The position numbers and the translations under genes are program-made. A stretch of 33,115 bases of DNA from a virus, in the IMG/VR virus record IMGVR_UViG_3300046542_000449, positions 1-33,115 of that record; one strand, written 5' to 3'. Under the pieces are notes generated by a model. The model searched no databases. It had not been told where the DNA came from and saw only the letters and a list, made by a program, of their open reading frames with translations. This document shows, in pieces, positions 1-8,962 of this stretch (the stretch's first letter is position 1; each line of letters opens with the position of its first letter).

Positions 1-143
1 GTCGTGGCCGCGCGCAGGCCGAAGCCCGTGCACAGGCAGGCGTCAAGCAAGCCGATGAGCGCGCCCGCCGTGCCGTTGAGCACTGGAGCGCCAGGGAAAT
101 CTTCGCGAAAGAATTTGACGGATGTGTCAACAGGCGATGCCAT
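1..143 (-). CDS. Phage tail-region protein, N-terminal part only
   Basis: The first 47 codons of a leftward gene are visible; the rest lies beyond the left edge. The ATG at 143 is preceded by an AGGAAA ribosome-binding site. The peptide begins MASPVDTSVKFFREDFPG and runs through a Gly/Ala/Leu-rich stretch. I do not recognise the family. It follows the two large tail proteins with a 26-base gap and the same direction, so it is probably another late tail or baseplate gene, but that is inference from position only. Confidence 0.65.
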   Translation of the reverse strand, partial: MASPVDTSVKFFREDFPGAPVLNGTAGALIGLLDACLCTGFGLRAAT

Positions 144-169
144 GGTGCGGTTTCCTTTTTCTCAATAAA

Positions 170-2089
170 TCAAGGGGTGCTCGGCGGCCGGTCCACGTCG
201 CCGCGGCCGAGAAGTTCGAAGGTGTAGTCAATGCCGGCAGGCGGCCCCATCTGCACGGTGCGGATGCAGGCGAATGGGGCGATGGCGCCGACGATGTGCA
301 CGAACTGCACGTTGCCAGCCGCCCAACCGCTGCCCCAGCCCAGCGCGCGCAGCGTGAAATAAGGCGCGCTCCCCACCGAATTGACAGGGGCGAAATCGGT
401 GTTGATGTTTCCGCTGCCAATGAAGCCGACATGCTCGCCAATGCACTCGAATGTCGTGCTGCTGGTGAAGCGCAGCGCAAAGCGCTCGGTGAGCGCGCCG
501 GCGTTCGTCAGCTCGACCGGCGCAAGCGTGTCGTTATAGGTTGCGGCCGCAGGGTTGCCGATGATGCTGTCGGCCCAGGTGATGCCATCCCAGGTGTGCT
601 GGTCCCAGAACTGCGAGACCCGTGCGCGCAGCGTCGTCGCAGTGATGGCGCTGCTGACGGTGCTGCCTGCGGGGAAATCGTGAGCCAGCTGGCCAACGAT
701 TGCGATGTCGCCATTGATCTGCACGTCGCGCAGGCGCTCCAGCTGCTCGATGCGATGCTCGACATGAACTGGCTGCACCCACCCGGACACATCCACCGGA
801 GTGACGATGCCGGCATCAAGGTCGACGGCGTAGCCGGTGTGGATGGTCTTGCCGTCTGCTCCGACTAGGCGCACGCGAGACAGCCGCTTGCGGGCGCAGT
901 TGATGGCCTGGCCATTGCTGACCGTGGCCGGTGGCGTAGTTGCGGTGTGGCCGATCACGACATAGCTGCCGACGAGGAAAATCGGCACACGGCCGTCCTG
1001 CGGCAGGCGCACAGGATCGAGGCCCAGTATCTCGGCGTCGATCGGCAGATAGAAGTAGCTCACGCTGTTGTAGCGCAGCGTGGTCGGGTCGACGGGCCAG
1101 GGGCGCCAGATCTTGCCGGCCTGCACGGAGCCCACGTCGTCAGCGCTGTACCACCACTCAGCTTTTTGCTCTGGCGTCAGGGCGATGTCTTCGACGAAGT
1201 CGCCAAACTGCAATTCCAGCAGACCGTATTGGTAGTCGATCTTGCCGCGCAGGTGCGTGCCTGTGATGGTGCCGTTGATGTCGCCGATTGCCGTGATGGC
1301 ATTGCCTTGGGCGTCGGCGAGGTTAAGCACCACCCCGCTCGGCTTGAGCGGCGCGGCCTGGGTGCGCATGAAGATGCTGGCGGTGGTCCAGTTCTGGCGC
1401 ACGGTCCAGAGACTTTGAAGCGCGAAGTCGGTGGCCGTGGCGCCCGCACCGACCAAATAATCGAATACGCGCGCCACGCCGGTGGAGTAGTCGACCTGGC
1501 CAGCGATGATGCCTGGCGCGGCGCTGGTGTTGTCTCGCACCAGCACGCCGTCGAAGTCCTCGTAAACGTGGCCCATCCAGGTGAAGCGCACGCTGTTCGG
1601 AACGATGTAATCAGCGGTGTAGGGGCACAGGTCGATAGTGACGGGCGGTGGCGTCCATGACATGGCGTGCGCCTGCGCAGCGGAGAAGCTCTCGGCATAG
1701 GTCACGGTGACGGTACTGGCGGCCAGCACCTGTTCGCCGACCGCGGTATTGCGGTAGTCGCCGCCCTTCTTGCTGTCGGTCGTATTGCTGGGGTCGCCGC
1801 CGCTGCCACTCATCGAAGTGGTCTCAAAGGCTTTCGCGTCTTCGAAGTCGGATGTGTAGCCCTCGGTGCTGCTGCTCTTGTCCACAAAGCGCACATTGAG
1901 CGTCTTTCCGGCGTAGTTGATGGTGCCGTCCGGACCAAAACTGCCTGCACCGTCATCGGTGAGCGTGTGGCGCACCGTGTCTTGCGTCTTGCTGGTGTTG
2001 TAGCTGACGCGGTTATGTGAACTCGACGTGCTCGAGCTGGTGGAAGACTGGATGACGCTGGTCGCGATCATGCCCGGTTGTGCACTCAT
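170..2089 (-). CDS. Large phage tail protein with G-x-I-N/D-Y repeat motifs (639 aa)
   Basis: This is the downstream member of a pair of 639-residue tail-region proteins. The ATG at 2089 has a strong AGGAGG site, and that site overlaps the end of the preceding gene. After a Ser/Thr-rich N-terminus, a unit around residue 57 (TDDGAGSF then GTINYAGK) resembles two units in the upstream neighbour; GQVDYSTG and GKIDYQYG follow later. There is no signal peptide or catalytic motif. Position after the tape measure and the beta-rich, Gly/Thr/Val composition suggest a structural tail-tip or baseplate component. A name cannot be given from sequence alone; tail fibre is the main alternative. Confidence 0.8.
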   Translation of the reverse strand: MSAQPGMIATSVIQSSTSSSTSSSHNRVSYNTSKTQDTVRHTLTDDGAGSFGPDGTINYAGKTLNVRFVDKSSSTEGYTSDFEDAKAFETTSMSGSGGDPSNTTDSKKGGDYRNTAVGEQVLAASTVTVTYAESFSAAQAHAMSWTPPPVTIDLCPYTADYIVPNSVRFTWMGHVYEDFDGVLVRDNTSAAPGIIAGQVDYSTGVARVFDYLVGAGATATDFALQSLWTVRQNWTTASIFMRTQAAPLKPSGVVLNLADAQGNAITAIGDINGTITGTHLRGKIDYQYGLLELQFGDFVEDIALTPEQKAEWWYSADDVGSVQAGKIWRPWPVDPTTLRYNSVSYFYLPIDAEILGLDPVRLPQDGRVPIFLVGSYVVIGHTATTPPATVSNGQAINCARKRLSRVRLVGADGKTIHTGYAVDLDAGIVTPVDVSGWVQPVHVEHRIEQLERLRDVQINGDIAIVGQLAHDFPAGSTVSSAITATTLRARVSQFWDQHTWDGITWADSIIGNPAAATYNDTLAPVELTNAGALTERFALRFTSSTTFECIGEHVGFIGSGNINTDFAPVNSVGSAPYFTLRALGWGSGWAAGNVQFVHIVGAIAPFACIRTVQMGPPAGIDYTFELLGRGDVDRPPSTP

Positions 2090-2092
2090 TTT

Positions 2093-4012
2093 TTAGCCTC
2101 CTGCGCTGTAATAGACGCCGTTGGTTCCGCGCAGTACCACACCCCAGACGTTGTAAATGCGGCCGCCAATGGACTTTTGCCGCGCCTGCAGGAATTCGCC
2201 CTCCGACCAAATGACGCCCGTGACATCGGGTACTGGGTAGTAGTAGCCAGTAGGCGCAAATTCAGCAGCCACCTCGATGTAGACCGTCTCGCCAGTAGCG
2301 ACCCGAGTCCCGCCTGGCGCCATATGCAATTGCGACACCGCGTCACCGGCAACAGGGATACGTGTGAGCGACACTGGGGGCTGGTAGTTGGGATCTTTTT
2401 CCCAGATGTAGGTGGCCTTCGAACTGGTGTTCTTTCCGGCGGCTGAGCCGACGGCGCTCGCGCCTGAGCTGCTGGAGACCTCGCGCACGGTGGTCCACTG
2501 CACCTTGACGCTGCCAGCTGCAGGCACGGTGTCGAGCACGATGTTGTCAAAGCCGCCAGCGTCGGGGCTGACGGTGACGCTCTTGGTGGAGAGCGTGGCC
2601 CATTGGTAATCGATAGTGAACTGCGCGCCGGCGTCGGGCATGTATTGGGGGCGCAGAAACAGATCGCCTGATGCGTAGTTGATCTCGCCCGTGGCATCGC
2701 CTGCAAGTCGCCCTGTGCCGCCGTTGTCGGTGACGGTGCGCAGCACACCGCCGCTGGTCCACTTGATAACCAACGTGCCTTTCTTGATGCTGGCATGGTC
2801 GAGCTTGAGCGCGTACTCAGGCGCCCGAAAGCCGGCCTGGCCCGAGCGATCGACGAAAGCGCTTTTTTCGCCCCAGCCGTAGATGATGGCACTGCCCACA
2901 TCTGGCAGCGCCTGGGTGGTGACGGAGATAGACCCGTTGGCGTAGTTGACCGTGCCCACACCGGCGCCCGTGAGCTGGCCCGCGCCGTTGTCGGTCAGCG
3001 TGTACCAGACGCCCTGCGCCATGTACGACACAACCACGGTATTGGGCGCAGGGAAAGGCTTGAGGATGTTGACCCAGGAAAAGCCCCGGTTTTCCTGCCC
3101 CACCTTGATGCGGGTGGCATGTGGAGCGGCGCCTACCTTGACCTCACGCGGAGCGGTGGCAAGTGTGAGCAGGCGCTGGGAAGCGGGACGCTGGTCGAGC
3201 GCGACGACCTCTGTGCGGGCGCTGGGCACTAGCTGCGTGAAGATGCTGGCCACGCGCAGAGTGCTGTCGCCCAGGGCGACCGACGCAGTGAGGGACGAAG
3301 CACCGTAGAAGGTGGATGCATTGGCTACCGTGGTGTCACGCACAACAGTCCGCGTCGCCAGGCGCGTGTAGCCGCGATCCGGCGGGCTACCGGCGAAGTT
3401 GCTGCGCAGCGCGTCCGTCAGGTCGCAGATCACCACGTCGGCCACATAGTCGGCATAGGCACCGCTGGACTGATAGGTGAACGTGCGTTGCTCGACCTCA
3501 ACGCGCGTGACGCGCACGTACTGGCGTATCTCGCCCGGCTGTCCTTCGCCAGACACCAGCACCAGGGTACGCCCGATGGGCGGCGTGGGCGAGCCAGGGC
3601 GCTGGAAAAGATGTATGTTGCGCTGACCGGCAACATGGTTTTCGAGAAGATAGCCGCTCCACTCCGGCCCCTGGATAACGTAGTTCTCGATTGCGCTGGC
3701 TATCTCAGTGCGCTTCGCAAACACGCCGCACTTGGCGAGCGTGATGGACACGTTGGCATCGTTGGGCGGCTGCGAAACGATGATGCTAGGGTCCATGTAC
3801 GCAGCGGTGTTATCCGTCTGCACGGCCAGATGCAACTGTCGGATGCTGACGCCACCGCCGGCGCGCTGGCGCTCGGTGACGTCGCCAAAGATGGCATTGC
3901 TGGCCCCGTCTGGAATGACATTGCCAGTGGGGCCGCCGCCGCCGTTGGGCACGTCGTCCATGACTTTGGAGGCGAGAAGCTTGATGTCGCCGGCGAGGAT
4001 GAGGTCAGGCAC
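2093..4012 (-). CDS. Large phage tail protein with tandem beta-rich repeats (639 aa)
   Basis: This protein is exactly as long as its downstream neighbour. Two clear internal units lie near residues 335-390 and 425-480, each with a W/Y-x-T-L/V-TDNG segment followed by GTVNYANG or GEINYASG and a PDAG/PDVG turn. A related segment is found near the start of the next protein, so the repeat family spans both genes. Its stop codon lies only 3 bases before the next start, and the next gene's Shine-Dalgarno is within its last codons, so the two are surely co-translated. Likely a tail-tip or baseplate structural protein; exact role unknown. Confidence 0.8.
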   Translation of the reverse strand: MPDLILAGDIKLLASKVMDDVPNGGGGPTGNVIPDGASNAIFGDVTERQRAGGGVSIRQLHLAVQTDNTAAYMDPSIIVSQPPNDANVSITLAKCGVFAKRTEIASAIENYVIQGPEWSGYLLENHVAGQRNIHLFQRPGSPTPPIGRTLVLVSGEGQPGEIRQYVRVTRVEVEQRTFTYQSSGAYADYVADVVICDLTDALRSNFAGSPPDRGYTRLATRTVVRDTTVANASTFYGASSLTASVALGDSTLRVASIFTQLVPSARTEVVALDQRPASQRLLTLATAPREVKVGAAPHATRIKVGQENRGFSWVNILKPFPAPNTVVVSYMAQGVWYTLTDNGAGQLTGAGVGTVNYANGSISVTTQALPDVGSAIIYGWGEKSAFVDRSGQAGFRAPEYALKLDHASIKKGTLVIKWTSGGVLRTVTDNGGTGRLAGDATGEINYASGDLFLRPQYMPDAGAQFTIDYQWATLSTKSVTVSPDAGGFDNIVLDTVPAAGSVKVQWTTVREVSSSSGASAVGSAAGKNTSSKATYIWEKDPNYQPPVSLTRIPVAGDAVSQLHMAPGGTRVATGETVYIEVAAEFAPTGYYYPVPDVTGVIWSEGEFLQARQKSIGGRIYNVWGVVLRGTNGVYYSAGG

Positions 4013-4027
4013 TGCTGGTCTTCCTTT

Positions 4028-4417
4028 TTAGATGGTGATCAGCCGCAGCGTCGCGACATAGGGGTGGGTGTCGGCCGGCAGCTCTGGCCGCGCGATGGGC
4101 TTAGCAGAAAGCGGCTCTTCGGCGGCAAACTGGACGCTGAAGGTCCGGCCGTCGGCCATTTGAAGTTCGTAGGTCTCACCAGACACGTTGGCCAACTCCT
4201 GCAAGGCGAGCAGCGCGGTGCGCCGAATCCAACCCTGGGAGTCGTCGCCCTGGAGCGTGATGGGGCGGCCTGCTGTCAAAGGCGCGGCATCGATGATCAA
4301 AGCGCCGGTAATGCTTCGCTCGATGCTCTTGACTACGGCCGACCAATTGAATTCATCGACCCATATCATTCCGCGGGGGATCTGGATCGTGCCCAGAACG
4401 TGGTGTGCTGCTGCCAT
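4028..4417 (-). CDS. Hypothetical tail protein after the tape measure (129 aa)
   Basis: A 129-residue soluble protein translated directly after the tape measure: the tape measure stop is 2 bases before this ATG. It has no membrane segment or obvious catalytic motif; the sequence has a predicted alpha/beta look (IQIPRGMIWVDEF near the start, DGRTFSVQF near the end). In siphophages this slot often holds a distal-tail or tail-tip initiator protein, so a small tail component is the likely role. Family not recognised. Confidence 0.75.
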   Translation of the reverse strand: MAAAHHVLGTIQIPRGMIWVDEFNWSAVVKSIERSITGALIIDAAPLTAGRPITLQGDDSQGWIRRTALLALQELANVSGETYELQMADGRTFSVQFAAEEPLSAKPIARPELPADTHPYVATLRLITI

Positions 4418-4419
4418 AT

Positions 4420-7293
4420 TCAGTATCCCGAAAGCGACTTGCTGCGCTCAAGTTCAAGCATCAACGCCTGCAGCACTTGCACGCCTTCGGTGTCAGTCTT
4501 GACCTGGCCGTAGCCACGGCCATCAAGGTTGATGTTCAAGGTCACGGACTGCGAGCCGAACATGCTGTTGCTCGGGGGCTGCGGTGCTGGCGCGGGGCTT
4601 GGGGCAGGGACACCTCCCTGCCCTTTCAGGTAGGCCGTACGCTCGCCAGCCTCATGCTTGCCGGCGCCGTACTTGTAGTACTCAGACATCTTGCCCAAAG
4701 CCTCAGCCAGGGTGCCGTACTTCCCGCCCCACTGCTTTTGGGCTGCACTGGCCATATAGGGAACAGTGCCGTCGGGCTGGGCAAATTGCTTCGAGAGATC
4801 TTCGGCCAGAACTTCATCAAGGCCCGATTCCGTCAGATAGTCGATGATGGCTGTACGCGTCCAGATGAACTGCTGCTGAGCGTTGCCCTTTGCGTCTGAA
4901 GTAAAGCCGGCCTTATTGCGGAACTGGTAGCCACCTGTGCCGATTTCCTGCACCCCTTCGCCGATCTCTTCGCCGCGAGTGCTGATGCGACCACGTTCGA
5001 AAATCCCCTGCTCTCCCTCACCAGGCCGCCCGTATTTCTCAGCAACGCGCTGCTGATACTTCCTCACCGCTTCGCTGGCATCGTCAACAGCGCTGCGCAC
5101 CCCGCCCCAGTCCTTGCGCATCCTCGACCCGGCGCTGCTGCTCGTGCCGGCCGCACGACTGAACTCAGTATTCAGCGTCACAACTGATTTGCCTGTCTCG
5201 TCCACCTCCACCCGCAGACCACGCGCCGCGGCCTCTGCCTCGACCCATGAGGGAGCCACGCCCTTATTGGCGGCAATGGCGTCCTCGGCGGATTTCTTGA
5301 ATGCTGCAGCCAAGTCTTCCGCTGTCGCAACGCCTGATTGCTTGATGGTTTCGTAGTCGCGCCGCGCGTTGGCAGCCTGCTCGGCCAGGGCCGTGGAGCT
5401 GACAACACCAAGGCGCTCAAATGCGGCCTTGAGCTGTTCGGCAGCCTCCTGTGCAGCCTTGCTCGCATCGGCGGCAGCGCCGGGGGTCTCGCGCAGCTTC
5501 TGGTTGATCTGCTGCAGCTTGGCTGCGGCGGCGTCGAGGTCGCCGCTTTGGATGAGTTGCTTGTAATCGGCGCGAAGTTGGGCCAGCGCTACACGGTGCT
5601 GATCGGATGCGGCGCTGGCAGCTTCGTCGGCTTTGGCTTTTTTCTGCTGGGCTGCGGTGGCGGCAGCATTGGCATCGGCGGTCTTTACCAGTTCCGCTGT
5701 CACGTTGGCCAGCGCTGCACTGGTAGTGACGGCTTGCTGCCCTGCTGCACCCATGCCTGTACTAAGACCGGAGAAGCCGTCGCGCGCAAGCTGAGCACCT
5801 TGGGCCGCCGCTTCCAAAGCGGCAGCTGCCTTATCGGCAAAAGCACCAGACACCGCCGAGGTCGCTTCGGCAGACAGTCGGATCTCCTTGGCCGCGCTCG
5901 CGAAAGACTTGGATAGGTCCCCAAAAGTGACCTTGGCAAAGCCTTCCATGATGAGCGCCAGACCGGATTGCAAGTTGCTGGAGACACCTGCAAATGCTTC
6001 AGCGATCTTGTAGATGGCCGCCATGACCGTGTTGGAGCCCGCGGTCATTACCCCCCAGGCGGTCTTGACGATGTTGCCCGCGTTGGTGGCGTACTCGCCA
6101 ACGCGGTCCATGGTGGCGCCAGCCTCTTCGGCCCATACCTGCATCTTGGACAGCATGGCCGTGAAGTCCACAGACGCGACAAACTCGCGCACCCACTTCA
6201 TGGCGTTCTGGAACGCCTGTGCAAAGGTCTCACCGAAGCGCTGCACTGTGCCATCGGCCACAGCGCCACGTAAGGCCGCAGACAGCTGATCGACACCCTG
6301 CTTGATAACGGGCAGCACTGGCGTTCCGAGAACGTCTTTGACGGTTTGCCAGGCACTGGCCAGCCCTGTGGTCGAGCCGATGAGGTTGTCCTGCATAACC
6401 TTGGCAACGTCGGCGGCGCTTCCTTCGGCGCTGCGCAGCTTGTCGGTGAGCTCGTCAAGCGCCCCCATGCCCTGGTTGAGCAGAGCGCGCAAAGCTGGCC
6501 CAGCCTCTTGACCCACGGCCAGGATGGCCTGAGATCCACGCGGGCCGGCGGCAGCCAGCTGGTGCAATGCCTTCTCAAAATCGCCGGTAGTGATTCCGGC
6601 TGCTGCGAGCTCGTTGCGGAATTTGCTGGCAGGATTGCTGAACTGGCTCAAGATACTGTTCAGTGCAGTGCCGGCGCGGCTGGCATCGATGCCAGCATCA
6701 GCAAATTTGCCAACGATGGCTACCGTGCTCTCCAGGCTCAGGCCCAGACTGTTCGCAACAGGCGCAGCGTAGCTGAGGGCCTGCGCCAAGCCCTGCACGC
6801 TGGTGTTTGTGGCGTTGGCACCAAGAGCCAGCACGTCAGCCACCCTACCGGCATCGGAGAACGCCAGCCCCATCCCCATAACGGCCTTGGTCACCAGCTC
6901 GGAAGATTCGGCCAAGCCGATATCACCGGCCTGGGCGAGCTGCAACACGGCGGGCAGCGTGGCTACGGCATCCTTGGCGTTGAGGCCCGCCTTGGCCAAG
7001 TTCTCCAGTGCGCCGGCAGCTTCGACGCTGGTGTATTTGGTGCTCGCGCCTGCATCCTGCGCAGCCTTAGAAAGCTGCGCCATTTCCTCCTTGGATGCAC
7101 CTGTTGCGCCCTGCACCCGACTCATTGCGCTCTCAAACTCGGCGGCGCCCTTGATTGCGCCAACAAAGGCAGACACCCCGAAATAAGTGACGACCGCCGC
7201 GCCCACCGCGACCACCTTGGATTGCAGGCTGCTGAACACCGCGGACGCGTTGTCCTTGGCATTGATCAGAATTTCAATGGGCTTTATGGCCAT
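4420..7293 (-). CDS. Tape measure protein, TP901 family
   Basis: This 957-residue protein sets tail length and is packed inside the tail tube. The N-terminus (MAIKPIEILINAKDNASAVF) and the following region with ESAMSRVQGATGAS, a hydrophobic helix near residues 30-50, and repeated Ala/Leu/Lys-rich helices match the phage tail tape measure family of TP901 type. The middle (about 470-750) is strongly helical and Ala-rich, as expected of a rod. It lies between the tail tube gene and distal tail genes, the usual order. The start codon has no Shine-Dalgarno: the bases upstream are pyrimidine-rich, and a small ORF stops 3 bases before the ATG, so translation is probably coupled. Confidence 0.95.
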   Translation of the reverse strand: MAIKPIEILINAKDNASAVFSSLQSKVVAVGAAVVTYFGVSAFVGAIKGAAEFESAMSRVQGATGASKEEMAQLSKAAQDAGASTKYTSVEAAGALENLAKAGLNAKDAVATLPAVLQLAQAGDIGLAESSELVTKAVMGMGLAFSDAGRVADVLALGANATNTSVQGLAQALSYAAPVANSLGLSLESTVAIVGKFADAGIDASRAGTALNSILSQFSNPASKFRNELAAAGITTGDFEKALHQLAAAGPRGSQAILAVGQEAGPALRALLNQGMGALDELTDKLRSAEGSAADVAKVMQDNLIGSTTGLASAWQTVKDVLGTPVLPVIKQGVDQLSAALRGAVADGTVQRFGETFAQAFQNAMKWVREFVASVDFTAMLSKMQVWAEEAGATMDRVGEYATNAGNIVKTAWGVMTAGSNTVMAAIYKIAEAFAGVSSNLQSGLALIMEGFAKVTFGDLSKSFASAAKEIRLSAEATSAVSGAFADKAAAALEAAAQGAQLARDGFSGLSTGMGAAGQQAVTTSAALANVTAELVKTADANAAATAAQQKKAKADEAASAASDQHRVALAQLRADYKQLIQSGDLDAAAAKLQQINQKLRETPGAAADASKAAQEAAEQLKAAFERLGVVSSTALAEQAANARRDYETIKQSGVATAEDLAAAFKKSAEDAIAANKGVAPSWVEAEAAARGLRVEVDETGKSVVTLNTEFSRAAGTSSSAGSRMRKDWGGVRSAVDDASEAVRKYQQRVAEKYGRPGEGEQGIFERGRISTRGEEIGEGVQEIGTGGYQFRNKAGFTSDAKGNAQQQFIWTRTAIIDYLTESGLDEVLAEDLSKQFAQPDGTVPYMASAAQKQWGGKYGTLAEALGKMSEYYKYGAGKHEAGERTAYLKGQGGVPAPSPAPAPQPPSNSMFGSQSVTLNINLDGRGYGQVKTDTEGVQVLQALMLELERSKSLSGY

Positions 7294-7296
7294 GGG

Positions 7297-7431
7297 TCAG
7301 AGGATGAGGAATTCAGGAGGAAGGAATCTGGTTGGCGCTGCGGCCTTCAGCCAGGCCGCACTGCGAACCACCCGGCACGAGGTGCCAGGGGCAGATGTCA
7401 GGGCATCAGGCGACGGCCACCGGACGGCCAT
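7297..7431 (-). CDS. Candidate small ORF in the tail-chaperone slot (44 aa)
   Basis: A short ORF starts inside the end of the tail tube gene in a different frame and stops at TGA just 3 bases before the tape-measure ATG. The product ends in AAWLKAAAPTRFLPPEFLIL. Lambda-like phages have tail assembly chaperones G and G-T exactly here, made by frameshifting; this phage has only 112 bases between tail tube and tape measure. Because the tape-measure start lacks its own ribosome-binding site, translation of this ORF, or a shift into it from the tail tube frame, would explain how ribosomes reach that start. The ORF's own ribosome-binding site is poor (GAGG about 13 bases away), so it remains a candidate. 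Confidence 0.35.
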   Translation of the reverse strand: MAVRWPSPDALTSAPGTSCRVVRSAAWLKAAAPTRFLPPEFLIL

Positions 7432-8197
7432 CGCAGTAAATGGCCTCGTTGTTGGCGCTCTTGAGCACTTCGAGACCCATTTCCATGGTCACCACGTCGG
7501 TGCCTTCAGCGACCAGGGGAAGGTCGCCATTCGGAGTCAAGGTCACCTTGGGCATGTACCAGTCGCGGTTGCCGCCCGCAGCGTTGTCCGAGACGATGCG
7601 CAGCGCGCCGGTGAGCTCAGCCTTGGCGCCGGACTTCACAGAATCAAACTTGGCTGCCACGGGCGTGTAGCCAAACTGCACCTTGCCGGCGGCGATACCA
7701 CCACCTTCGATGATCTGCACGCGGCCGGTCTCCAGGTCCAAGTTGTAGTCAACACCCGCCGCATAGGGGGTGATGCCGTCCTCGCTTTTGACCGTCACCG
7801 CAGTTACATTGCGCACACCCAGGGGATTGACCTCCGTCGCGCCCAGCTGGTACTGGCGCCCTGGCAGAACAGACCGCACCTCGTCGGCCACGGGCGTGGC
7901 GACCTGGGTCTTCACCGTGTGCGTACCAGACAGCCACAGCGCGGCATTGCCTGGGCTGAAGTTGTCGCAGGTCACAGAGCCGGTGCGGTTGACCTGGATG
8001 TTCCAGCTGCCGTCCTTTTCACGCAGACCGCCTTCGCTGCTGTAGTGATCGGCCTTTTCAGTTTCGATGCTGATGCTCACGCCAGGGCAGTTGCCCAACG
8101 GAATCTCACCTGTCAGCGCCTCGCTCGCGTCATACGGGTCAAAGTAAACCCGGCCACGCGGGATCAGATATTCATTTTTCGTGTGCTGGATAGGCAT
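7406..8197 (-). CDS. Major tail tube protein
   Basis: A 263-residue protein. The chosen ATG at 8197 has GGGAG 8 bases upstream and gives MPIQHTKNEYLIPRGRVYFD, a normal start for phage tail tube subunits; the reading frame stays open upstream but without a good signal. The sequence is beta-rich with short loops (GVDYNLDLETGRVQII). It lies between the tail terminator and the tape measure, where lambda gpV and its relatives sit. It would polymerise around the tape measure to form the non-contractile tail tube. Confidence 0.85.
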   Translation of the reverse strand: MPIQHTKNEYLIPRGRVYFDPYDASEALTGEIPLGNCPGVSISIETEKADHYSSEGGLREKDGSWNIQVNRTGSVTCDNFSPGNAALWLSGTHTVKTQVATPVADEVRSVLPGRQYQLGATEVNPLGVRNVTAVTVKSEDGITPYAAGVDYNLDLETGRVQIIEGGGIAAGKVQFGYTPVAAKFDSVKSGAKAELTGALRIVSDNAAGGNRDWYMPKVTLTPNGDLPLVAEGTDVVTMEMGLEVLKSANNEAIYCDGRPVAVA

Positions 8198-8223
8198 TGA
8201 AATGCTCCCAAGAAAGTGAGTTT

Positions 8224-8634
8224 TTAGGGCTGGCCGTCGAACATCGCCGTGGTGGAGAAGACCACTTCGTAGCCCACCAGACCAGCAGTACTGAAATTCG
8301 CTTCGGCGACACCGATCAGCTGCAGCGGCGTCCATTGCCGACCGCCAACCTGGCCAGGCGGCCAGTTGTGCAAGGTCTCGATGACGGAAGAGAGTGCGAC
8401 GCCCAGCTGCTCGGCGACATCCTCGCCACGCCGCACTGCCAGCGAAACAGTCCAACGAGGCTCTAGCTGCGCTGCCGTGCGGCGCACATCGCCTGCCGCG
8501 GCGTTTGCCATACGAACATCGGCCGCCGGCACTTGCGCGCGGTTGACGTCATCGCATGCACCGCTCACGCGCCAGCCGGTCAGGGCCGCCAAGTCATTGA
8601 GACGGTTCTTGATGACAGGCTCAAGGCTCAGCAT
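8224..8634 (-). CDS. Probable tail terminator protein
   Basis: This 136-residue protein starts at ATG 8634, which shares a base with the stop of the preceding gene (TGATG), so the two are translationally coupled. Its layout, with an N-terminal helix (SLEPVIKNRLNDL), a central beta region and a C-terminal strand (AGLVGYEVVFSTTAMF), together with its place just before the tail tube gene, fits tail terminator or tail completion proteins (lambda gpU or Gp37/DUF1834-type role). Assignment rests on position and general fold, not on a diagnostic motif. Confidence 0.65.
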   Translation of the reverse strand: MLSLEPVIKNRLNDLAALTGWRVSGACDDVNRAQVPAADVRMANAAAGDVRRTAAQLEPRWTVSLAVRRGEDVAEQLGVALSSVIETLHNWPPGQVGGRQWTPLQLIGVAEANFSTAGLVGYEVVFSTTAMFDGQP

Positions 8635-8948
8635 CAGGCACCTCCCACAGGCATGACGGTGAAGGTGGCCCAACCGCCGGAGTCAGGAACGACGGGGCCG
8701 GTGACCAAGTAAGTCATGCCACCCACAACCAAGCCTTTACTGCCTTCGGCGATGCCAGGCGCATTCGCCACGCACATGGACACGGTGTGGAGCACGGCGG
8801 TTACCGCGTCTTCCATGAAGCCACCGTCCTGCGCGCGATCGAACACAACGCCAAAGGCTTGGCCGCCATTCCATGTAGCCAAAGTATCCGCAAGGCGCCG
8901 CTCCACTACAGCATTCAGACGGGTGACAGAGCGAGAAAACGCAGTCAT
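8634..8948 (-). CDS. Probable head-tail joining (stopper) protein
   Basis: A 104-residue protein that begins MTAFSRSVTRLNAVVERRLA and ends with a GGMTYLVTGPVVPDSGGWAT segment; a Gly-Gly-x-x-Tyr turn followed by a closing strand is typical of small neck proteins such as lambda gpFII. The order capsid, DUF2190 protein, this gene, terminator, tail tube mirrors the lambda D-E-FI-FII-Z-U-V region. It would cap the filled head and accept the tail. Function is inferred from position and size. Confidence 0.65.
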   Translation of the reverse strand: MTAFSRSVTRLNAVVERRLADTLATWNGGQAFGVVFDRAQDGGFMEDAVTAVLHTVSMCVANAPGIAEGSKGLVVGGMTYLVTGPVVPDSGGWATFTVMPVGGA

Positions 8949-8962
8949 GAACGTGCGCCCTC

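Noticed and set aside
6346-7464. Plus-strand frame of 372 codons opposite the tape measure
   Set aside because: Antisense to a recognised TP901 tape measure; no ribosome-binding site or recognisable protein.
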